A stretch of DNA of 64,000 nt from Gymnopus androsaceus JB14 (lineage: Eukaryota > Basidiomycota > Agaricomycetes > Agaricales > Omphalotaceae). Position numbers and translations under genes: made by a program. The stretch is taken from the NCBI GenBank assembly GCA_009733575.1, contig ML769427.1, positions 186,001-250,000 of the forward strand, read 5' to 3'. How positions within the stretch are numbered: position 1 is the first letter of the stretch; each line of letters begins with the position of its first letter. Under the pieces are notes generated by a model, which saw nothing but the letters and a program-made list of their open reading frames with translations, made no database searches and had not been told where the DNA came from. This document shows positions 1 to 11,851 of the stretch, piece after piece.

Positions 1-1291
1 AACCTCCAGACAACTTCACCTTGTTCTCCCGAGACCTGTAGACAGTGTGAGATATCAGCTACTATTTCATAGAAAGATGCGAAGGCTAGACTAACGAAAG
101 ACCACCGTATCTCATCGTCATCAGTCATACGAACATGGCCATTGAGAGTGGCCGTAGAAGGATCTGCAATAACACCAACAAAATATATCTTCGGGCGGCC
201 AGGATGCTTTGGATCCGCCTTTACATGCGTAACTTGGACAGTTAATTGTATAGTACGCATCACATCCTCAGAGTCTGGCCTTGCAAGAACGGATTTGTCG
301 GGTTCACCTGTTTCCGGGTCCTGCAGTCATATGTGAGCCAACATGGCTGAGAGGTAATGTAGCAGGAGCGGTACTTCAGTATTGTACACTTTGAAATAAG
401 TGCTATTGGTCAATGATATGAGAAACAGTGAAATGGGAATACTCACTAAGAAGAACTTGGTGATTGAGAAAGCAAAACGACGCAAGCCACGTCCCATTGA
501 TACCTGCCCAATCCTCCACCTCATCCAATTTCATTCCTTCGGGAATTATAGCCTGCGTATAGGGATAACTCAGCGGAGTATCATTTGCCATCTCCCCCAA
601 ATGCATTGCTATTATACGGTGTATATGTTTCATATGCACCCAATTAACCTCCGCAACTCCACTACCCTCCGTGTTGGAAGGAAGGAAGGGCCCAAACTCG
701 TTGCCCCAGTTGTAGTGTCGCATATTGTATACATACCCCTTGGCAGCTAGGCGCGAAGAGAGGTTATAGTCTGCAGGTGTTAATCCCACCAGTGTATGTA
801 TCTTGGCACGTAATCGTGTCTCCTCTTCCTCCTCCGACTCAAGGCCGTGTAGGTCGAGAAAGACCCCGCCTGCGGTAAGATGACTGACCCAGCGCAGATT
901 CTGTGATAGTTTATCGGTGGATATCTTTGTAAAGGTTCAATGGGGGGATCCAGGTGGCCATATTCAATAACGTTCCAAGTACTTGGGTGCGCTCGTGAGA
1001 TTTGCATATTGATGCATCTTTCAATATCGTTCTCGCACGAATGATGGCCTGCAGCTCTGATTTCCAGTCGAATTGCTCCACTCGGGGCTTGCCATTCTGT
1101 GATACACAACGGGTGGGATCGTCGAAAGGTTGAGCAAGATACAGAGCGCGCCAGAGGTGCTGATCCGGAGCGTTGTTTATCAACTCGTAACAGAATCGGT
1201 CACAGCGAGATACGGCAGCCACTTCCAAGGGATCACAGTGGGCGAGTATTTCTTCAAAGGTTTCTACTGGAAGTTCGTGGAGTATGGTCAT
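1..1291 (-). CDS. F-box domain protein, 3' part missing off the window edge
   Basis: The likely role is substrate receptor of an SCF ubiquitin ligase. The N-terminus starts ILHELPVETFEEILAHCDP, a clear F-box, at residues 1-45. A long fungal-type tail follows, with PDQHLWRALYLAQPFDDPTR and, near the left edge, a segment reading PGRPKIYFVGVI and GHVRMTDDDEIRWSFVSL. Such tails are usual in mushroom F-box proteins. One intron is visible at about 324-447 (donor GTGAGT, acceptor TGCAG). The reading frame changes near 935-941: the upstream frame (NMATWIPPLN) ends in a stop at 911, while the homologous-looking continuation (TKISTDKLSQNLRW) lies in another frame. One surplus base there would explain it. 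A short intron (GTACTT...ACAAAG) is possible but would delete the conserved-looking TLLNMATWIPP. The gene continues past base 1. The target is unknown. Confidence 0.8.
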
Positions 1292-1504
1292 GATGGTTAT
1301 GAAGAGAGCACACGGGGCCGAAAGTGATGCGTCAGACGGCGAATCTCGGAAGTGTCCAGCTGGTAGGTTATTTGACTAATCAACAAAGGCGTCGTTTTCG
1401 TCGCTGCTTGAGAGATTCGCACAAACGTATAGGCGGACACGGGTACTCCAATAAAGTAACTAACGATGATAAAAACACTCCCCCTCAAAGATCCCTTGCA
1501 ACTC

Positions 1505-4457
1505 TCATATGTAAGAATAGTCGACGTGTGATGGAGCTGCTTCACTGATTCCTCTACCAGGACCACTACCACTATAAAGTATATCATCGTGCAAAAAGCT
1601 GTTCAACTCCGTCTCGAAGGAATTCGCAAAGAACGTTTCCATAACAGGTGCTTGCGGCTGAACCAGCGTGTCATGGCCGTTGGAAATCTCGCTGAAGTTG
1701 TGGGTGGTATGGAATCCACGTCCTGTTGTCATTACATGATTGTCTAGTGGACCTTGCGGATGTGGATGATCTGGCTGACGTTGAGATGCAACGAAAGCAA
1801 GTTTGTACAACATCCCTGAGTGACCACCGGAACCAGGGTCAGTCGATGCTGCTATGGGCTGAGACTGGGGCTGCGCCGATGCGACCAAACTCGGCGAAAA
1901 TGTATGAGAGTAAGATGCGGCACTGGAGGCAAAGGAGGAAACGTCTGGCCGAGGAAATAAAGATGCAGACATAGCCAAGGAGTTCTGCCACGACCTAGCT
2001 TTCGGCCAGACATGTTGAAGTTCTGTTAGGATATCGAGAGCTCTATAGAGGATAATTTGCGCTTGCGTTGCGATAGAAGGACATACTAACCAAAAGGCAT
2101 TCAATCCAACATGAGATAATATTTATTCACAGAGATTGAAACTCACTTACATTGTGGCCATTTACACAGATACGAGGCTAAAGATCCACATATGTATACG
2201 CAGAAGACCTTCAGAATGAGGGAAAATCAGCTCCCCACTCTAAACTCCAATCAATGGAAAGGAGCTCACAAGAATTGGCGGAAAGCCCTGTGGCCGGAGC
2301 GGAAAATATGCATCAAACTGCTCATAGAGCTCTCGGACATTCTGAAAGATGTCATTCGACATGTCCTGCCAGTAGCTAGCTGGAGCGGAATTCAATTGGA
2401 GCTCACTCGTTTGAGAGCTGAGATTGATATCGACGTGGTTTTCTTCTTGTTGGAAAACAGCAGGACGACCCGAATGGTCGACAAGATTAAACGCAGCGGC
2501 AATGCAGCTGGTCAAGTGAAAAAGAGTCAGTAATCTGAACATAACAAGTAGCGACAGCTTACGGGAGGTACACCCGCCGAATCACGATATTACTCAGACG
2601 TAGAACCATCACGCTTGAGAGATACGCCTATGAACTAAATGAGCATTGGGATTCTGAAAAAAAAGAACTCAATCACGAACGAGATCTAATGACTCAGCCC
2701 TATAACCTCTCAAATTCTGCAAACTCCACCGATGTTTCGGTGGAAGCTCCATTTCGAACTTCTCCAGAGCACTGGCCAACCTCGTGTATTCGCTCTCCAC
2801 ACTCCACACTGGAATAGAGTTTCCATCGCCACTCTGGCCTCGCAAAGACGTGCTTGTACCATTCGGGTTCGAAGGTAAATCAATCTCCCACTGACACGCC
2901 TGGGATGCGACTTGCCTCCAGAGACTATGGGTTTGGATTAGAGTCGCAAAGAGTGACCTTTCTGGTAAGCTGGCTAGTTCCGGTGAAATAATCTCTGCTC
3001 TGGTTCCTACAAGAGCCGCACGCTTGGACGGATTGACTCCAAAAGCAAAATCATGTTCTTCGGAGGGCAGAAGGGCAGTAATGTCAGTAAGACAGAAAGC
3101 GGCGGGGGCATTGATTCCTGCTTGAAGGTTGGCTTGGTCTGCAACCATCCAAAAACTTCTTCTTGCGACTTCGGCTTTAATCACGTCGTCTGTAGATGAA
3201 TTGTGTGGGAGGCGGTATGTTTCCTCTCGATGCAATCGAAGCATACCAGCCACTGATATATCGAATGTTCGCCAGCAACAAAAGGAAAATAAACCAGCGA
3301 CTTACTGCGAACTGCAATGCCCATGTGCATCTATTTCATGGTGAGTACAAAAAAAAAGAATGGAAAGAATATCATGGACGTACGAAGCTTCTATCACCAT
3401 CCGCATGTCCCCATTCGGCCACTGAGAGAATAAACTGCACGTTATATCAGATCAACACTGTATCCTAACGTCGCTTAGAAGCTTACAAAGGCCTGCACCC
3501 TCTCCAAGCTTGGCTTATACATCTCTGCCGGTACGAGTTCATTAGCTCTATGCATGAAAACCTGTGAAGCGCGTATCCCATCTCCGTGTCCGTATCGAGA
3601 AATTAGGCTTGGCGTAAAACGCGCAGAAATACTTAAAATGCACAGCAGAAGGAATTCGGGAATGGTTTCGGGCGCACTGGACAGTCGCTCAATGAAAACG
3701 GCTTTTGGGATAAAACCTTGCTTGGCACATGAGTAATCGGCTAGTAAAATAGACTAGGGATAAAGACACACCAAGTTGAAAGAATAAATTCATGAACAAT
3801 TGGCATGATTCGACAACTTCGTTGATGGGTGGAAGTAGGTTCAGGTTGCTGTTAGGCTCAGCGGAGACTCTCGGTGTCCGCACTGAACTACTGGACGTCC
3901 AAGTGAGCTTTTATATAACGAGACGCCAGTATGCTTGTACCTTGATGTGGATGAAGCGTTTTCGCGAGTTGCATTACGTCTGCATATTGGAACAGAATCA
4001 GCAATTAGCTTCACGGTCAAACTTCGAGTATTCACCCTGCTTCTGAAGTTTGCGATTCTTCTCGTTCCCCTAGTCTTGGTCTCTTGATCCTGTACTAGCG
4101 ACACGAATAAGATCTTAGTCGAACGTCAAGAAATAGAAGTATTTACTTCTCTGTCTGTCGAGTCTTCACCTCTACGAGGAAAGAAACTGCCGACAATGGC
4201 ACTGTTAGAAGGTACATAGACGTCGTCACTAGTTGGCCGTACCACTCTGCAGCAATATCTCCTCCTGCTTCCTTGCAGCTGGCACAAGGCGGTATAGCGC
4301 TTTCATGAGTGCATTTACTTCGTAGTCTTCGACATCTGCCCAGAATTCATCAGTACTGGGTTGTTATATATACATATATAATATCGAGATGTCACCTTTT
4401 GCAAGCCACGGAATTCCTTTTGAGCTTTATTGGAGGTCTTTCGTCGACGTTCGCCAT
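1505..4457 (-). CDS. Zn2Cys6 transcription factor with fungal-specific domain
   Basis: This is a nuclear DNA-binding regulator. I place the start at the ATG at 4457. Exon 1 ends in ACKR and, after an intron (donor GTGACA, acceptor GGGCAG at about 4320), exon 2 gives CRRLRSKC, then PPCASCKEAG. That is five cysteines of a binuclear zinc cluster, split by an intron. The sixth cysteine (RYC) is found only in another frame at about 4250-4270. Downstream the fungal-specific domain is assembled by hand from several exons: PPINEVVESCQLFMNLFFQLG, IPKAVFIERL, QAFFILSVAEWGHADGDRS, MHMGIAVRMAGMLRLHRE, LRLSNIVIRR, YWQDMSNDIFQNVRELYEQ and FCVYICGSLASYLCKWPQ. The C-terminal exon (1505-2104) ends in a Ser/Gln-rich tail. 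The exons between the zinc cluster and about 3880 are not resolved. The target pathway cannot be told from the sequence. Confidence 0.82.
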
Positions 4458-7400
4458 TCAATCTCGGAAGACGGAAGAACAGAGTGTCAGAGCAAGTGAT
4501 TCTCGGAACTTCTTTTCAACGGACGGAAGAACATATCCACGCAGATCATGATGTGATAAGGTTCAAACAGCCGCTGATCTTCCTCAACCATTTTTGCAGA
4601 TCAGGATTTGCAACAGCCCCATCACAGCATATACAGGGCTACTAAGTCTTACACGAACGTCGGGCAGCCCTGAAAATTTGCTGAAAATATAATTCCGTTA
4701 GGAGACTGACAACGAGTTCCTCACATTGACATTTTCCCCAGTAAGGTTCTACCTGGGGTCAGCAGATCTGTATGCGATAGGCGGAAGCTGTGAGCTTCAA
4801 ATTTTCGTTGATGGGAGCATCGGCATTGCGACTTTTCGTCGTTTGTAGCTCGAATTTAGCTACCAGAATGCTGCGGGAAGTCATCCACTGCTGTTTTGAA
4901 AAACGCAGGCTACTTCCAAAAATCCTGAGGTGACGAGAGCAATTCAGTTCTGGTGGGGCTGAGGAGCAGCTGAATGGTTGGCTGTGTCGATTGCTTTTTC
5001 TTGAGTCGTTTTTCGAAACAGCTGTAATAATAAGCGCCAAATCCGGCACGCTTGTTCCGTTCGCTCGATTTGTCAAAGCAAATTGGGCGCATCTGTGCAA
5101 CATCTGTGTTCATTTTTCAGGGCACCCGTCAATAATCGGGTTTGCTTCGCTCCTCCGTGGTAGATATTATCCATTGCATACACTGGCACCATCCTTCAAT
5201 GACCGGTGCGGGATGCCAATAGGTGAGACTGGGTCCAGTAAGTAAATGGCGGAACTTTTGTTTCACGAATTTCTGCCGGCCGGAAGATACAAGGCAGTAA
5301 CCGATCAGAGCTTGATCAGAGCCTACAAAAAAAAATTCGGGCTTAAACTTCTGTTAACGCAAGGCTAATAGTCGAGGTAAGAGCAACTAATAACCTTCAC
5401 CAAACCTTCACTATCAATCACTCACAGATCTCCGCCGTCTTAGATATCTATATCTATATCTGCGGTCTAGTACAATGGAGACACAACTCCAGTATCCCAC
5501 CTGCAGGTCTATGTCCTACCTGCTAGGTCAAAGCTTGGGATCTGGTACGAGTGTTATCAATCGCGTTGAGTGCTAGGGTAATCTATACTCTTAGCTCATT
5601 CATCCCTTGGTAATTTCGCGTTGCACTGGCTCAGGTCCCTAACAATCTCAAACAAGATTAATCATTAGATTAGATTTGTTTGCACTTTCTGATTTGTCGT
5701 CTGAATCTTACACTCATCTAGACGGCTAGGTACTGAAAAATCTCTCTATATCCTCTTTATTTATACTCATATACACGTCTAGTACTAGTTACACTAGTTT
5801 TTCGGTCCCCATCCTACTTCGTTTCCTCTCCCTCTCATTCATATTATTGTTTGTAGCAGCCCTTTCAGCCTCCAAATACACGAGACGGCCATCCGGGGTT
5901 GGTTATTCATGCTAAATCTTGCGTACTCGTCAATTGGTTGCTTTGTATTTCTGGGTATAGAATTATCTTGGTACATGAAGCTCCCTGTATATTATCTGCA
6001 ATTGTTGTAGGGACTGCATCCTTTCTCGACCACATTGGCGCGTTCTTCAAGCTAGTCCGTTACGAGGGAGGGCGGCTTTATGTTTCAATGGAGCATCATT
6101 CAATATTCACCGGAATGCTAGCGTGCAAATACTGGCATCTCCTCCCACATATACGTAAAGAATTCATCGAAGACTCGGAATCGCAGCGAAGATTCACGTA
6201 TCATGGAAATTTCATTATTGCCGGTAAGTACTACATAGCCTGGAGGTTTCGGGAAACTCTACGATTCCAGCGAGACTTAATGGCCAGTGACGAGAACAGT
6301 CATCTTGGGAGGAGTACGTATTTATTGCGTTGCGTATTCATTTATGTTTCTTTAACAGTAGCACAATTGCTCAAGTTCTTTTTTTCAGCTCTTTGAATGT
6401 ACATGGCGTCTGCCAACTTCCTGAGAACCACGCCCCAAGGAAACGTATGTAGACAATGAGCAGATCATCCCGAGTGTAAGTAATATGTGTTCTTAATCCA
6501 AACTCCTGGAGTCTATTTCAAACTTTTCGCGTTCACTCCACACGAGAAAAAATTTCTCCAAATACAGTAAGTGGATTCTTACCGCCTGCTCCACTATTAT
6601 AGTCCCATGAACGTTGGCACGTCGCTCTACCAGCGAGGTCATACACTTTTTCTGCTACTTTCGAAGCACCACTTTCGAAGGTCCATGAATTAAATCTATT
6701 CACACTGGCACCACACCCGACAAACAGTGTAAGAGTCGTCTATGGGAGTTTGGATTTTCCAATATTCTCTTGTGCGACTCTCCGTTTGCCCTGCTGGAAT
6801 CTATTAGGCCTAAAGCAGTCCCCCCTAGGAGGCTGTCGTTGTTACGCAAGAATCGCTCTGGGAATCTATCCGCAGGTCGCGTCATAGCTACCAAGTTAGA
6901 TAGATAATCTATATACTTTGTATCTGAATCTGAGGAGTGCCTCCAAGCTTGCGCGAATTTTAGCATGGGTATTTTACCTGTTTTATATATATTGAATGGT
7001 AGTATACATGCTGTGCCTGAAGGTCGCCCCAGTAAAAGAAGGTGCAGCGAATGTGAGCGGCTATGATGCTTTGGCTTCCTTCCATAATAGAAAAAATACA
7101 AATAACTTTCACATATTTTGAACCTTGGCGGACCTTCAGGAAACCAGTTAGTAAATAATACAACACTAAATTCATGCAAGCTCGGAGACACTTGTCAGAT
7201 GGATCAGGTCAAATCTACTTCCGTCGATTACTCACTACCGTTTTACCGATTCCATCTGGTCTCCAGATGATCTCTCCTGGATCTCTCTGAGCTGTCAAAC
7301 TTCTCTGGACTCAGCTGTAAGTCTTGTAAAAATCAGGTTTCGCTGATGCATTGGACCCTACTACATAGTAGCGGCTTAGAGTAGGGGTGAAGAGTCAGTT

Positions 7401-8049
7401 TTTTCGGAAAAAAGCATCGTACTACGCGCGTCGCGATCCTTTTCTAGAAGTTCTAGCGTCCAATTCCGCATCAAAGCTCGGGACCGACTATCCATTCTTG
7501 CAGCACTGACTTTTTATTTACAGAAACGAACTGCTGTATACGGAACATTAAGTTCTGCCATATTTTTTACTCTCTTTTATCTGGAAGAAGGTCCAATACT
7601 ATGCTACATACGCACAATGGTGCCCGTGTATATTGCCATTCTACATACGAAGTTACAGATAATGTTAGTGATTGCCTATTGCTACAGAAATTAGATTCGG
7701 GGACACGCAAAACAAAAAGCTTTTGGACGAGTTTCAAAGCGATTAGTAGTGAAGACAAAACGTGCGTATAACAAATGCCCCATAAGACCCCAAAGACGTG
7801 AATTATAAAGGAGTGTGACAGTTTTTCTTGTATCGTGAATGACAAGCGGATCCTGTCTCGTGAACGACCACTACCGGCGGGAAGGGGATCAGCTTGACCA
7901 TGAAGTCGGGGAAGTGCAGTTACATGGTACGCGATAAAGCCAGCGCGCTGTGGGTGTATGCGTGTGTCATTAAAGTACCGAGTGTTGTACAGGCGTACAT
8001 AATGTTTTTGTGGCGGCGGGTTGTGGAATTTTTCGATTGTCTTCGTATA
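4458..8049. other. Gene-poor intergenic stretch
   Basis: I see no convincing gene in about 3.6 kb. A 165-codon open frame (5899-6396, plus) begins at TTG and matches nothing I know. A 163-codon minus frame (6700-7191) is equally anonymous. A small foldback element lies at 4887-5026. The part from 5330 to 5880 is AT-rich with repeated TATATC/CTATATC tracts and could be a decayed LTR or a UTR, but I found no paired repeat or primer-binding site to prove it. Confidence 0.5.
4887..5026. repeat. Foldback/MITE-like element, copy 1
   Basis: The left end reads CTGCTGTTTTGAAAAACG. The right end carries its imperfect reverse complement, CGTTTTTCGAAACAGCTG, about 17 of 20 positions matching. The element is about 140 bases and has no coding capacity. 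A related copy with the same ends and similar interior (GGCTACTTCCAAAAATCCTG, then AGGTGACG) lies at 20779-20911. The sequence supports a non-autonomous terminal-inverted-repeat element. A target-site duplication was not identified. Confidence 0.5.
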
Positions 8050-10876
8050 TCATGATCGTGTAGTTGACAGTCCAGTTTCTCTGTCTTTTGAACCCTTGGT
8101 GCCTGGATTAGCAGGCGTTGACCGCGAAGTCACCCCCGGACGTTTCGTTGTTGCTTTCGCAGCTGCTCCAGAACCACTAGGGGCTGAATCGGAAGCCTGT
8201 ACTTGCTGTTGCCTCATCTCCTCCAGAAGCTTATCCCACTCTTCCAACAATTGCTCTCCGACGCTAGGTTCGAGTTCCGTCCCATCCCTCGAAACCTTGA
8301 CCTCCCGATCGTGATTCCAAGGATTTCGAATGTGACGCGTGCGATAAAAGGGAAGGCGTTCGCTACATATCCATTCAACCTTGAAGGACTCGCCCCAGGC
8401 TTCACCCTTGCTGTCGAGCGGCTTATCTAGGTCCTCGGCTCTCTCATCTACTTCCTCCACCGATTTAAGCCTCAGTCTCGATAGCTCCTCGTCCAACCGA
8501 TCTTCAGTGCTTGGGCCGCGCACCGCCCGGAAAGGTGCCGATTCATCCAGCTCGAAATTCTCGGGCGTCGGATCAGTAAGGACGGTCGGAGCTGGAGCCA
8601 AAGAGTGATGTGCCTTTGGGAGTGGGCGATCATCGAGACTGAACCTTGTCGACGGAGTGCTCATGGTAATTCGATGATGAGGATCCCCTAGTTCGGCAGG
8701 TGCAGAAGCACCCTTGTGCACCGAAGGGCCCTTATGCACCGAAGGGAGAGCTACAGGACTTTGGGAAGTACCTGGAGCCGGCGTCACCGGAAGAGGTGAT
8801 TCATCTACCATTCGATGTTCGCGCTCCGGGAAAAAATTCATGGCGGGTGGAGAGATCGGTGCGCTTGTTATCTCTTCAGGTATCGAGTCAGATACAGGTG
8901 CACGACTAACAACGGGAGAGAGCGAGGAGCGAGACGACGCGGATGACTCTGTTCGAGTAGCCCAAGAGACACGGTGTTCTCCGTGGCGAACAGGACCTGC
9001 CATTCTTCTTGGGGTTAGTACGAGAAGGGCGGACAGAAAAAAGGAAACACTCACTTTGCATACCCATAGAATTCGCCACTCTTGTTTACACCGAAAATGA
9101 GATAAACTTCCTTACTGGCACGATAAGCCTGGTCTAGGATACCCTCATTGTGTTTCTGAGTTGCCCAAAGACCTTTCTGAACGCTTAGGTCAAGATCATA
9201 CTAAAAGTATATCAGCCGACTATCAAAAAAAAAGATCGGAAGCTCACCTGTGACAATGACTTGAGAATAAAATAGCGTTTAGGAAAATGGCGTGCTAGTA
9301 GACTCGAATTTGTGGAAGCATAAGAGCCAGAGCTGTTGGAATAACTGGTCTTAGTGAACGGAGGTCGATTCTCGTCGTCGCTCGACACAGACACAGAAAG
9401 AGCGGCAGCAGAAACAGAGCTTGAATCGTCTGCATCAGATTGTTCAGACTCTGTAACCTTCTTCTTGCCTTTTGCCTTCGCTCGCTGATCTCCGAGCCAC
9501 TTGGTGTGCATACCGACTCCACGCTGCCCACCAACCCCAGCCTTCAAATCATCATCAATCTTCCGCACCCTGCACACGAGTCTGGGACATCGTGGATCAT
9601 GCGAACGTAATGGCAATCCATTAAATTTCGCAATCGCATCCCGCAGATCAGGCTCGCTTTCAAAATTGACGAAAGCGCAACTCGACCTTGAGATAAGAAA
9701 GATAGACAGAACACCGGAAGATTGGGTGGAGTCATCCACCTGGTTGAAGAAGCGCCAGAGTTCATCATGGGTGGCATCCGAAGGAACATTCCCGGCCCAC
9801 ATAACCCACTCGGAACGGTGGGAAGGAGGGCTAGGATGGTAAGGACGGCGTACCGGAGTCGACAATTTTTCAGCAGGAGGAAATTTGGAAGAAGATGCGG
9901 CTTTTGAAGAGGGAACAGGACTCGGATTAGGCGAAGCTCCTCCAAGTGAAGATGATACGCGCCCTGGATTCAATGGGGCGGGAGAATGCACGGGTGACAT
10001 GGGATAGTTGGGCGGAGCCGATGATACTGCTGACGAAGGCGTCGGATACGTGTTCTCCATGTCCTGATGCACTGGAGAATAGTTCATCGGATAATGACCA
10101 GGATAAGCCGGGGCATTGGGAGTTGCATGAGGGAGGTACCACCATGTTCCCTGACCTTCGACTTCGGGCGGAGAACCGTAATGCTGAGGATAAGGTGCCG
10201 GGGCATATTGGGTCTGATAGACGGGCGATGTAGGGTAGGAATGAGTAGAGTAGGGGTACTGTGAAGGAGGAGAGTAGCGTAAGGAATGGAATTGCCCAGG
10301 ATTTGGGTACGGAGGCGTGGCGTTTTGAGCGGAAGAAGGCGGATTAGGAGGAGAAGACGACGGACCGCTCTGAGACGGATGAGAGAACATGGGCTGGCTG
10401 GAAAAACCTGGAGAATTACCCTCTGACGTATGCCGCTGATATGGATAGACTGGGGCCGGGGGTATCATGTAACTCGCGTGTATATTTTGAGACATCATCG
10501 TATTGTCCGGCACACCTTGGTAGCCATGAGGGTAAGCATATGGCGCATTAGACGGAGGCAATCCTATCGGAGGCTGAGGGGACATCGTGTATTGTCCGAA
10601 GAAACCTGGCCTTTGACCGTACTGGGAAGACTGAGGATAATTTGGAGATGGGCCATGGGGAGGACCAAGGGGATTATTTTCCGGAGGGAAATGGGCAGGA
10701 GAAGGATTGGAAGGCGGCCTTCTGGGCTGTGAACGTCTATTACTTCCTCCAGCCTGATCTGACATGCCCCTACTACTCGCATTACCACCAGGCATGTACG
10801 ATGCTATCTGCTGGGCCAATTCTGAAGGGTCTTCAAGACTTTGTGAGGAGATCGTATAGGATACAGCATATAAGAA
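8050..10876 (-). CDS. m6A-reader protein with RRM and YTH (YTHDC1-type) domains
   Basis: This predicted nuclear reader of N6-methyladenosine RNA has a Pro/Ser/Tyr/Gln-rich disordered N-terminal half (about 9,900-10,876), an RRM (EWVMWAGNVPSDATHDELW ... SSCAFVNFESEPDLRDAI) and a YTH domain. The YTH begins HFPKRYFILKSLSQ, then, after an intron at about 9199-9247, YDLDLSVQKGLWATQKHNEG, ILDQAYRASKEVYLIFGV and SGEFYGYAKMAGPV. After another intron near 9010-9057 it ends FKVEWICSERLPF and RHIRNPWNHDREVKVSRDG, which resembles the YTHDC1 class. The cage tryptophans are likely those in LWATQ and VSWATR. About 190 Ser/Pro-rich and acidic residues interrupt the fold between VSWATR and FKVEWIC. The true start is unresolved: the first coding exon opens upstream without an ATG, so a further 5' exon (perhaps near 11113-11196) is expected. 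Confidence 0.88.
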
Positions 10877-11851
10877 CTAGATAGAAATTGAGAGAAAGAT
10901 CCAGAACGTTAAGGAAAAAAATACCTGATTTTTACCTGCACTGGACTCGGATAGAGATTCTAAGAGGACAGAAAAAAGTAAGAAACGGGCATAATTTGAA
11001 CAAAATTGTAGAGACAGATATTTTGAAGAGGTTCAAACCTTCCCCTCCCGGCCTCCGTGGGAAGAACCAGGGAGGTTCGATTTTATTCAAGTCCAGCAAA
11101 GTCACGTGACTTACCGTCACTGAAGCTTATAGTTGGGAGCTTTGGAGTGAGGTTTCCCAAAATATCTTCAGAAGTTGAAGCTATGAATTCAACCATGTCG
11201 TCAGATTCTAGCCAAAAAGTTGTAATCAATCCCTCAGACTTGAAACTAGAAACCGAAAAAAAAAGTCGCGCACGATTCTCGTTCTGGTTTGAGGAAAACA
11301 GGGCGTACTACACTGTAAGTTGGAGCGTATACTCGAACGCGTTCGGTAAATGTTGCAAAGAGGCTGAAGCCAAGTCGATGTGAATCAGTTGTGAAATACG
11401 TTCACAGTGGTACAGTACTTATGTAGAATTCACCTATGACGTATGACGTTGAAACCACTCCAACGCGCCCTCGTGAGATACTGCACCCCAGCTATCATTG
11501 AAATTAGTAGCCACTCTTGTTCATCATAGACAACCTTCCATCACTGAATTGCGCAATGCCTCCGGATCCGTAAGACGAAGTATGTCGTACTCGACTCCCG
11601 GGTACTTTCCGCGCTCGAACAGGTGCCCGCTCTTCGTTGTCGATGGCTTCTGCTTTCAAAGTGAACGTTGTGGCTCACAATTCAGACTGGCGTAAATCGA
11701 ACGAGCAATTGAGAACGCGGCAAGAACGGGATCAAATCGATTCCAATGACGCGTTATGGATACCACGTGCAACTCACGCTTTCCGTGTATTTTCTGGTAC
11801 AACAAGCAGAAAACTGTAAACTGTACAAGGAAAGGAAGATCTTAGCAGGTT
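10877..11851. other. Intergenic, probable 5' exon/leader of the YTH gene
   Basis: On the minus strand an ATG at 11196 opens a short exon ending in a good donor (GACGGTAAGT, about 11113). It could be the missing first exon of the YTH gene, but I could not match the splice phase. Plus-strand fragments around 11190-11310 (SDLKLETEKKSRARFSFWFE) and 11640-11819 are open but anonymous. Confidence 0.35.

Noticed and set aside
5330..5880. Possible solo LTR (AT-rich with TATATC tracts)
   Set aside because: No second copy, no TG...CA ends with target duplication, and no primer-binding site was found.
5899..6396. 165-codon open frame in gene-poor DNA
   Set aside because: It starts with TTG, carries donor-like GTAAGT inside, and has no recognisable motif. 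Chance or decayed sequence is more likely.
6700..7191. 163-codon minus-strand frame
   Set aside because: Composition is not distinctive, no ATG context or domain is visible, and nothing around supports a gene.
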